Assembly (NCBI GenBank): GCA_031772625.1
Contig: CM062805.1
Coordinates: forward strand, 511,666,102 to 511,730,101
DNA: 64,000 bases
Direction of reading: 5' to 3'
From: Pinus tabuliformis
Lineage: Eukaryota; Streptophyta; Pinopsida; Pinales; Pinaceae
Within the stretch, counting starts at the first letter, position 1; each line of letters starts with the position of its first letter. Made by a program: the position numbers and the translations under genes. Under the pieces are notes generated by a model. The model was not told the origin of the DNA. It did no database searches and saw only the letters and a list, made by a program, of their open reading frames with translations. Shown in pieces: positions 56,310 through 64,000 of the stretch.

Positions 56310-57644
56310 ATTCCACATCTTGAAGGGGGGATTCCTATTCTAGATCAACATGTGGAATCTTCTTCTGAAGAACACTCTCCCCCGAATGAAACTCCAACAA
56401 CGGATGATGCTTTAAGTGATGTAATTGATAGAATTGGGAGACTCAATCTTGATTCAGTCCCAACTCAATCAACAGAGCAGCCTGGACCATCTCAGAAAGG
56501 TCCCCCAAAGTGGCTCACGAAGACACTTGAAAGTGTTCATCCTGATGAAATTGGAAAAACAAGAACCAGAAATTCAAACCGGAAAAATGGAGGTGATGTA
56601 GATGACTCTAATTCACTTGTTGATATGGATGTTTCTTATGATTGTGAATTGAACTTGTCTACAGATTTTGAACCAACTTCATTCAAAGAAGCTGCTTCTC
56701 ATGATGAATGGAAAGAAGCAATGTAAAAGGAGTATGATGCCCTCATAAAAAACGACACTTGGAAGCTGGTTGATCCTCCATTTGGAACCAAACCAATTGG
56801 CTACAAGTGGGTCTACAAGAACAAGTATTAAGCTGATGGCTCACTTGATAAGCACAAAGCTAGGCTTGTGGCAAAAGGTTTTGCACAGAAGGAAGGGGTC
56901 GATTATGAGGAGAATTTTGTCCCCACATCAAAATGGGCTACCATCTGGACACTCTTTGCACTAGCAGCTCAAAATGGTTGGAAAGTCCGCCAAATGGATG
57001 TAAAAACTGCTTTCTTGAATGGAGATCTAAAAGAGAATGTTTTTATGTCCCAGCCTGAAGGTTTTGTTGTGAAAGGACATGAACATAAAGTATGCAAACT
57101 AGTGAAGTCCTTGTATGGCCTCAAACAAGCACCGCGAGCCTGGTATGAAAAACTAACTGAGCATCTTCTGAAACTCAATTTCAAACATTTTGATCTTGAT
57201 GATGCAACTTTATTTGTCAAGAAAGTTGGAAAAATAGTTGTATATCTTGTGGTATATGTAGATGATATTTTGATGACAGGGAACAATGAAAGCTACATTG
57301 CATCCATAAAGAAGGAATTGGGGAAAAGTTTTGAAATGACTGATTTGGGCTATGTTCATTACTATCTTGGCATTGAAGTAACCCAACATCCAAAGTCCAT
57401 ATTTCTTTCTCAAAAGAAATACATTGGAGATCTGTTGAACAGGTTTGGCATGACAAAGTGCAATCCTCTCACTACTCCAATGGAACAAAACTTAAAGCTC
57501 ACATCTATTGAAGGAAAAGAATTTGAGGATGCAACAAAGTATAGACAGCTTGTAGGAAGTCTCAACTACCTAACTACAACCAGACCAAACATTTCGTTTG
57601 CTGTTGGAATCATCTCCAGGTTTATGCAAAAGCCTTGTGAGTGA
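56310..57644 (+). pseudogene. Copia integrase-RT linker and reverse transcriptase
   Basis: The linker is Ser/Pro/Glu-rich (56352-56600). RT starts near EAASHDEWKEAM, with a stop right after at 56724-56726 and another at about 56829. The long open run 56868-57644 has AKGFAQKEGVDYEENFVPTS, VRQMDVKTAFLNGDLKENVF, MSQPEGFVVKGHEHKVCKLV, KSLYGLKQAPRAWYEKL, the catalytic YVDDILMTGN, YYLGIEVTQH and CNPLTTPMEQNL. It ends with TTTRPNISFAVGIISRFMQK and a stop. The catalytic acidic residues are kept. Confidence 0.9.
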
Positions 57645-58208
57645 CATCGGTCTATTGCTAAAAGAGTTCTAAGGTACTTGAAGGGAACTCAAGACTTTGG
57701 AATCAAGTATACACAGGTGGACGACTTCAGTTTGATTGGATACTCTGATTCAGACTTTGATGGAGACAAAGGAACTGGGGTATCATCTTCTGGATATGCT
57801 ATGAGTCTTGGATCAGGAGTTGTCTCCTGGAGATCACACAAACAATCAGTTCCAGCAGATTCCACAACAGAAGCAGAATACGTGGCAGCAGCTGAAGCAA
57901 CAAAAGAAATTGTGTGGCGTAGGAAAATTCTTGAAGATTTGTAGGTAAAGCAAGTATAATCAACTCCACTCATGATTGAAAATACCTCTCCAATAAAGTT
58001 GGCCAAGAACCCAAAGTTCCATGATCGAACGAAGCACATCAATACTAAATATCATCTGATTCGACATCATGTTGAGGCCAAAACAATCCATCTTCGTCAT
58101 TGTTCCACAAATGAGAAAATTGCAGACATCTTCACCAAAGCGCTTGGAAGGGCAAAGCTTGAACGATTCAGAATGATGCTTGGACTCACCAACATCCCTT
58201 CAGATTAA
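57645..58208 (+). pseudogene. Copia RNase H
   Basis: Continues after a stop with KRVLRYLKGTQDFGIKYTQV, GYSDSDFDGDKGTGVSSSGY, SWRSHKQSVPADSTTEAEYV and AAAEATKEIVWRRKILEDL. A stop follows. The C-terminal FHDRTKHINTKYHLIRHHVE and KIADIFTKALGRAKLERF end at 58208, 10 bp before the 3' LTR. Catalytic D, E (TEAEYV) and the HI-x-xKYH block are visible. Confidence 0.9.
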
Positions 58209-58217
58209 GGGGGGGAA
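58207..58217 (+). other. polypurine tract of the 53-58 kb Copia element
   Basis: AAGGGGGGGAA directly before the 3' LTR, the primer site for plus-strand synthesis. Confidence 0.9.
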
Positions 58218-58394
58218 TGTTGACACCTAATCCTTGTGATTGGGTGAATTTTATGTAAATAATTAAATTAGGAATGTGAACAGTCATCGGGAGATGAACT
58301 GAACAGTCACTCCCTATTGTATATAACAAAGACCTACCTATGGAATAATATACGAATCAATTTCTACTCTATGGAGTTACTGCCTGGCCTGACA
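58218..58394 (+). repeat. 3' LTR of the 53-58 kb Copia element
   Basis: 177 bp, the same ends as the 5' LTR. Confidence 0.95.
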
Positions 58395-58399
58395 AACTG

Positions 58400-59573
58400 G
58401 AGCAACAATTGCATTCCTCTGGCTTGTTCTTGCATTCTCTGGGCACTCAAAATCTCTTTGTCCCAGTTTGTTACATCTGTAACATCTTACTTCTTTTCCT
58501 ATTCCTCTGGCTACTCTTCCTCTACAAAAACTCCCTCTGCCACTTGCATCACCATGTTGAGTTGAGCTGCCGCTAGATCCATCTTTAGGTGTTGTAGATC
58601 TTCCTCTACCACCTTGACTTCCCCTTCCTCAGAAAGTACCTCTCCCTCTAGCAGACTGCTTTCTCATGAGTTTTTCTTCAGCTTTCAGGACCATCTGATA
58701 AGCTTCCTCTACTATTTTAGGATAAAGTATAATTATCTCACCTTGAATGCCCATCCTTAGACCATTCAAATATCTAGCCACCTTCTCATATGTATCCTGA
58801 GTTTGTCCAAATCTTATGCTCACCTTATAAAATTCCTCTATGTATTCTTTCACTATCATAGACCTCTGTCTAAGATTCTGCATCTGTCTGAACAAGGTTT
58901 GCTGATAATTATTTGGTAAAAACTTACCCCTGAGCTTTGGTACCATCCAGCTACAATTCTTGATAGGTTGCTTGCCAAGTCTCTTTCTGTTTGCCTGCAT
59001 TCCATCCCACCAAAGCGCTGCATGGCCTTTTAGCTTGGTGACAACAAACTTTACTTGCTTCTCATCTTCTGTTTCTTCATAGTCAAAGAATTTCTCCATG
59101 CCATTAATCTAATATATCAATTCTTCTGGATTCAATCCTCTTTCATATATTGAAACCTCAATCTTTGGCCTAGCCATGGATCTCAACACTAACTAGAAGA
59201 ATCTCATCTCAGGAGTAACTGCTATAGCTTCCTCCTCTTCTCCAGCTTCAATCTCAGGCTCACTAACATCCCCATCATCTATATTTCTCTCTGTTGTTAA
59301 TGCCTCTAATCTTGCTTGCATATGTTGCACAGTTTCCATCACTTCAGCATTTGCAACTGGCCATCCTCTTCTACCACGTCCTCTTCCAACTCTGAAAGCC
59401 ATATTATCTTTTCTTCTTCCACTTCTGAGATTCAATTCAGTGTCAAAAGGTTGCTCTGATACCACTAATGGTGGCCTGGGTGCAGGTGATATAGACAAAC
59501 GCCCAAATCCTGATATAATTTCTTCTAATTCTGGCTGAAACCCTTCTTCTTCTCTCACTGGAGTATCAGTCAT
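58400..59573 (-). pseudogene. Ty3 chromovirus gag
   Basis: The frame opens at ATG 59573 inside the 5' LTR (MTDTPVREEEGFQPEL), crosses the LTR end and PBS and has an Arg/Gly-rich patch (FRVGRGRGRRGW). It continues to an acidic segment with a stop near 59193. The capsid (59160-58629) contains FFDYEETEDEKQVKFVVTKL, GHAALWWDGM, RGKFLPNNYQQTLFRQMQNL and KAEEKLMRKQSARG. A Gly/Ser-rich stretch follows, then CYRCNKLGQRDFEC (58520-58470), a CCHC knuckle whose His is replaced by Gln. The Copia insertion at 58395 cuts it just after the knuckle. Ty3 gag packages RNA in cytoplasmic particles. Confidence 0.85.
59453..59464 (-). other. primer-binding site of the Ty3 chromovirus, inside gag frame
   Basis: The minus strand reads TGGTATCAGAGC four bases after the LTR end (initiator tRNA-Met type). 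It is read through by the gag frame as part of VVSEQPF. Confidence 0.85.
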
Positions 59574-60904
59574 CTATTTCTAGGCTGACTATTTATAAAT
59601 GCCCCTTTACCTTCAAAATCACCACTCTTTCCCCCTTAATCACCCGAACCCTTGTTATCGGGCACAATTTATTACATAGAGCCTCTTATCCTCTATCGGG
59701 ACTATAATTCCATAGGAATTACAAAAATACACTATCGGAGGGCTTTTTAATGGAAATAACGCAAATAGTGTAAAATACACTATCGGTGCTGTAAACCAAA
59801 GAAAATGCGTTTAAACAAAAAATACACAGTTGGTGGGCTTTTATTCCAAAGGAATGGAATAACACTATCAATGCTTAAATACACTATCGATGACTTTTTT
59901 CACAAGAACTGAAATAACACTATTAACGCTTTAACATTGGTGATTCCCCGATGCGATATGACATGTGGCTATCAGAAATCACTATCGGCAATTCCAATAC
60001 AACCTGCTAAGACTTGTGATGCGATAAGACTCGCAGACCCGATATGCTATCAAAGCCTCCCTATAATATTTCAGGTCCGAGGTATCACTACTTTGGACTT
60101 CGGCGCTTTGAAGGGTTAATTCCCCTCCACTATGGTTCTGCAATGCGATATTGGTTCAGACTCGATATGGATATAATCTAGATGTGATAAGATTTAGGTT
60201 TGGAATGCTATCCGGCTAAGTATTTTCACAATTTCCCTGTGTAAATCAGAGTTTGCCTACGGAACTCTTTAATGCAAATAAGGAAGCTAGGGCTCGCTAA
60301 TATAAAGGAAAACATAGTCTAAAGGCTTCAACCGAAGTATTAATTGAAAATAAAGCTAATCACTGATATTCAGACTCAGAAGAAAGCAACGAAGCCAAAT
60401 ACACATATAATTACCAGTCAACAGCAAACACAGTTCTGATGCACAAAAAAGCTTTCGGAGGTCACCATGCCTTCGGGATCGACCAATACATAGAGAAAAA
60501 AACCTTTTTCCTTTGAAAAATATGCGATAAAGGCATGCGGTCAAAATCCCTATTACAATAAAATTAAACTTACATATGTACTGGTTCATGTTAACAACCA
60601 GTTCCTAAAATAGGGGCTTTATTTAATACAACTACCAGTTCTGCGAGACATCCTCCTCGAGAACCTCCACTATGCTTAACTAATCCTATCTATTCAGTGA
60701 GGACATCCCCTCGAGAACCTCCACTATGGCTTAACTATTTAGTATTTATTATATCATGATTTATTCCTAGATTCTATCTCTAGGTTAAACTAGAAAAACA
60801 TGGAAGTTGATGGCTAAAGGATCTCACTCCTTTGCTTGTAGATTTTTTTGTGTTTTTGGAATAAGTTTGAAGGTTTTCCCTCCAAGTCTCATGCTCCTGC
60901 ATCA
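59469..60904 (-). repeat. 5' LTR of the Ty3 chromovirus
   Basis: 1436 bp with the same termini. It is longer than its partner because of a local duplication around 60655-60730 (CCTCGAGAACCTCCACTATG twice). The ACACTATCGG motif recurs at about 59730-59930. The gag reading frame starts inside it. Confidence 0.95.
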
Positions 60905-60909
60905 CATTC

Positions 60910-61014
60910 CAGGGGGATGCTATGTATATAATTGTTAACATGCTTATTTTAGTTTTTTCATTAATTTGGTTTTAATAGAAGTCTATTGGTTGTTATGGTT
61001 TCCTCCATTGCTAA
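60910..61014. other. right flank of the Ty3 target site
   Basis: Joined in the pre-insertion state to the sequence left of 45609. T-rich, nothing recognised. Confidence 0.5.
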
Positions 61015-61254
61015 ATGGAAAATCTCTCATTGGTTTTGTCTGTTATAACAGAGAGCCCCATTTGCAAAGTAGAGGTCAAGGATATGGACATCACTCCCAT
61101 TTATGGCATACACAATGTCGATACTAACACTAAAGAAGTAGCTGAGGCGAAGGGAAAATGTTCTTCGGATCACATGGAGGAGTTGGCAACTACCTTGAAT
61201 GGTCAGATCACCATCTCATCCTCAATATGTGACATGCGTGAAAAGGCAATATGA
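61015..61254 (+). CDS. unassigned ORF, possible coding relic
   Basis: A 79-codon plus-strand frame with balanced composition (ESPICKVEVKDMDITPIYGI; DTNTKEVAEAKGKCSSDHME; NGQITISSSICDMREKAI). It looks more like real protein than its AT-rich surroundings do. I do not recognise the family. No promoter, intron or neighbouring exon could be tied to it, and a transposon-related or pseudogene origin is as likely as a gene. Confidence 0.2.
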   Translation: MENLSLVLSVITESPICKVEVKDMDITPIYGIHNVDTNTKEVAEAKGKCSSDHMEELATTLNGQITISSSICDMREKAI

Positions 61255-62645
61255 TAAGTCACACTGCAAAGCCCCGTCGATAAAGGCTGAGTCAATGGCC
61301 AATACGGACCGTCTAAATAGTGTATTCTTACTAGGCCCATGAATCTACTACAATGTCATGAAGAAGAACCTCACTATAAAAAAGCCTATCAACTTGATTA
61401 ATTTTGTTGTAAACGAAGTTATTATAATTTTTATTTTTTTTTAAGTTAAAAAAGAATCTCTTAAATTTTTAACATGCTCTTTACGATGTTATTGTAAAAT
61501 GGTAAGAAGGATATTATCATGAGGCATACTTTCTTTATCTTAGGAATTATGAGTTGTTTTATATAGTCACATTTGATGTTATGAATATTTATTTGGAATA
61601 GAGATAATTTTTTAAATATTTTAAAATAAAATGTTTGATATATTGGTTTTATTAAGCAAAATTAATTGAAGCTTTTCGTAGGTGATTTCGTGTTAAATTT
61701 GTTTTAGGTGATGAGTATTTGATTGAGGCGCCATTTTTAAGAGAAGATGGACTGGGCATTGATTATTAAGCATTCGAATTGGCACATTTTCGGTGAGGTG
61801 CATATTTTTGTTAAATTAAAGTTTCGATGGTTTTTCCAAAATCTATAATGTTGGCAATTTATTTTTTTTATAAACGAGGTTCTCCTGATTTAATATTATT
61901 ATAAAATTCAAATTTAACTTTAAAAACAAAAATGATTTGAATATTGTTTATCCAACGCTATGGAATAAGGGTTGCCATATTATATATTTTTAGACTTAAT
62001 TCATAAGCTCTTTAAAACAACTAGACACCACATCAACTTTGTCCATGATATTTGAAAACGGATTTAAACTTTGCAATATTGCTTTCATATAAATTCTAAT
62101 TAACTAATTAGCAATTTGAATAAATTTAAATAAATTTTACCATCATAAAATGGTTTCTATAAAATTAAGAAACGCATATTTAACTCAAAATGCTATAACA
62201 TAAGAAAGAGGCTCAAAAATAATGGATGACTCTCAGATTTTGACTTCACTATGAAATATAGGGGATAAAATTAAGGTAGGATTTATATTATTATTATATT
62301 TTATGGTGTATATGATAGTTATAATGGTGGAAGGAATTCACAATATTCACTTATTTTATTTTATTTAAATTTTTAACATTTTTAAGAAAACATATATGTT
62401 TAATCATTAAATTTATTCATTATATAAAAAAATAATTGAAAATAAAATATTTTAATGTAATAGGTTGAAAATAAAATATTTAATGTAATATATATTAAAT
62501 ATCTTGAAATGTAATGGTTTTTTCCAATATTCCATTCTAAAAAAAGTTTACATTTCAAGAAATTTAATTGTTTAAACACTTGATAAACCCAAATTAAAAT
62601 GAATATACTTTAAAATTATAAATAATTAAAAAATGTAAATATCTT

Positions 62646-62649
<4 letters not shown>
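61255..62649. other. AT-rich intergenic, no recognisable gene
   Basis: Long A/T runs and no frame of note. I see nothing supportable. Confidence 0.5.

Positions 62650-62683
<34 letters not shown>
62650..62683. repeat. (AT)n microsatellite
   Basis: About 17 AT dinucleotides. Confidence 0.95.
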
Positions 62684-62684
<1 letters not shown>

Positions 62685-62829
62685 CTAAATTTTTGTAAAA
62701 ATAAACAAATATAATGAAATTAATTAATTTTATAAATAATTTAATAATTTACATCAATATAATCTATAATGATGAAGATGATTAACTTCTATTAAAACTA
62801 AAATAGTTTATCACACCTAAAAGTTCAGA

Positions 62830-64000
62830 GAATACTTGGAATTATTCAGAGTTTTACTTCTATGTTGAAAAGGAATTTAGAGATATGTCCCAAGATCACT
62901 ACTTTTTTTATGAGTTAAAAAGTTCAAAACGTTGGTAACCTGGTAAATATTTGAAACTAGATCTGATGTGTGTATAAGTTAGGACAACCTAAGAGACATT
63001 GTTTTTCATGTTTGACCCTCCTAATGTCATATAAGTGACAAACTCTTTCAACCCATGGTGTTTTGGGGACTGACCAATGCCCAATTTCACCATGGAGTTC
63101 ATGAGAATTTGTTCCTATTTTCACAATGATTATTTTTTTGTTTACACTAGAAAGTATAGGGAGATACTTTTTATTTTCAAATTTTGGCTCATCACCTCCT
63201 AATAATATATTAGCTTCCTTTTTCCCTCCAACTCGTTATCACCCCAGAATTTCTACTTAAATTTAGATATTATCTACAGGTGGTCTACAAAAGACTAGGC
63301 ATGCTTATGTCATCCTTTCTTGAGCTAAAGGTGGTGATTTTGGCTGGAATTAGAGGCAATTTAAAGAAATATTTTGTCCTCCATGTTATTTAACATATTC
63401 TTATACAAAATATACCCATTGATAGACATACTTTCAATGGGGAAAAGGATTTATTCAATGAGAAGGATAGGATAGGCTACATTTCCTTTCATCTTGATAT
63501 TGTATATTAAAAAATACTTTTGGATCTATTTTATATTCCTCCATGACAATTTGGAGATACTACAACCCCACACCTCACACCCATATAAAAAGAAAGAGGT
63601 GACAAGAGTCTTAAAAAATAATTTTTTCTTATTCCATATCCAAATATATGTTAAATTACAAATTTGTTTAAGAGCATAATAAGATTTCCTTATGAATTTA
63701 TCAATGTTAAAACTCTATTTGAGATTGTGATTAATATCAATTCTTAGATATTTGTATGAAGGAAATTCCTCTGAATTGTTGTTTTCATATAGAAAAATAT
63801 TATATGCGACCCTTTAGATTTGATTATTGTGACTTTTGTTTTGCTAGTATTAACAATCACACCCACCTTATCACAAAAATCCTGAATGATTTCTAATTGC
63901 TTTTCAAGATCGTTAAAAATATTAGCTCAAAGAACAATATCATCAACCTAAATGGGAAGAGTTATGTCCATATCAGTCAGTGTGGGGCCAGCAAAACCTA
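62830..64000 (-). mobile_element. L1-type LINE ORF2, 3' portion, truncated by window edge
   Basis: Minus-strand reading in shifting frames gives an eroded RT catalytic region (VDDIVL, from the A/YADD motif, near 63940). Next come DLEKQLEIIQDFCDKVGVIV then NTSKTKVTII, and KTLVTSFFLYGCEVWGCSIS then KLSWRNIK (63620-63540). After these are YPILLIE, ASNSSQNHH, KFWGDNELEGKRKLIYY, VSPQNTMG and an eroded zinc-knuckle-like end (CLLGCPNLYTHQI, near 62970). These follow the RT palm, thumb and C-terminal part of plant L1-like LINEs. Many stops are present. The 5' part lies beyond 64000. The element jumps by target-primed reverse transcription. Confidence 0.8.

Larger units (their letters stand above)
53275..58394 (+). 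mobile_element. Copia retrotransposon with short LTRs
   Basis: 5120 bp with the target duplication AACTG (53270-53274 and 58395-58399). LTRs are 177 bp and differ at five positions that I can see (about 3%). The PBS follows the 5' LTR directly, and a purine tract precedes the 3' LTR. Gag end, protease, integrase, RT and RNase H lie in order on the plus strand, with several stops. It is inserted between gag and protease of the Ty3 chromovirus. Confidence 0.95.
45614..60904 (-). mobile_element. Ty3/Gypsy chromovirus, full length but split by two insertions
   Basis: 15.29 kb with the 5-bp target duplication CATTC (45609-45613 and 60905-60909). LTRs of about 1.37 and 1.44 kb, a PBS next to the right LTR and a C-terminal chromodomain fix the minus orientation and the clade. 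In gene order (right to left) there are gag, Copia insertion, protease, reverse transcriptase, RNase H, mini-Ty3 insertion, integrase and chromodomain. Every domain carries stops or frameshifts, so it is dead. Without the insertions it would be about 7.4 kb. Confidence 0.95.

Noticed and set aside
57210..57488. Minus-strand frames of 79-105 codons opposite Copia RT
   Set aside because: Antisense shadows of the well-supported plus-strand reverse transcriptase.

Overview
The window is AT-rich nuclear DNA from a seed plant. The four nested terminal-repeat retroelements with 5-bp target duplications, the near absence of intact genes, the decayed plant gene fragments and the 100-N scaffold gap all suggest a large, repeat-swollen genome. 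A TIR-NBS-LRR remnant of a type I associate with conifers makes a gymnosperm my best guess, but no species can be named. I found no intact host gene. Every gene-like stretch is a pseudogene fragment or transposon coding sequence. Coordinates of repeats and splice sites were read by eye.

1-24.8 kb: old intergenic DNA with gene relics. It holds a TIR-NBS-LRR NB-ARC piece (6.5-6.9 kb, +), a CACTA-transposon end with subterminal repeats (10.1-10.9 kb) and a degenerate tRNA-like sequence (10.9 kb). It also holds an NPF/PTR transporter pseudogene (12.6-13.6 kb, -), a TMKL1-like pseudokinase pseudogene (15.8-16.9 kb, -) and a BED/hAT transposase relic (17.7-18.9 kb, +). Last come a plastid-type UMP kinase fragment with three phase-0 exons (20.1-20.6 kb, -) and an ATG18/WIPI fragment with a 198-bp internal duplication (22.7-23.6 kb, -). 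Four host-gene fragments lie on the same strand within 11 kb. SINE-like heads and short tandem duplications lie between.

24.8-36.3 kb: a Tat/Ogre-like Ty3 element (+) that shows gag and protease but no reverse transcriptase, followed by a 162-bp (3 x 54) tandem array. It is split by a complete but internally deleted Copia element (29264-33889, -, TSD TCAAA). A 100-N gap follows at 37222-37321.

38.7-44.1 kb: the strangest part. A GC-rich island of about 4 kb is built almost wholly of short palindromes (stems such as GGTGGCTATCCGATTC, plus GC-only hairpins). It is divided into blocks of about 490-600 bp by AT-only palindromic spacers and flanked by A-rich (left) and T-rich (right) arms that look inverted. 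A 715-bp TRIM retroelement (40296-41010, TSD GGGAG) sits inside it.

45.6-60.9 kb: a Ty3 chromovirus (-, 15.3 kb, TSD CATTC) interrupted by two later insertions. One is a scrambled mini-Ty3 element (48529-51267, TSD CCTAC). The other is a Copia element (53275-58394, TSD AACTG). Its gag reading frame begins inside the 5' LTR and runs through the primer-binding site.

60.9-64 kb: AT-rich DNA with one unassigned ORF, then the 3' part of a LINE (-) that runs off the window.
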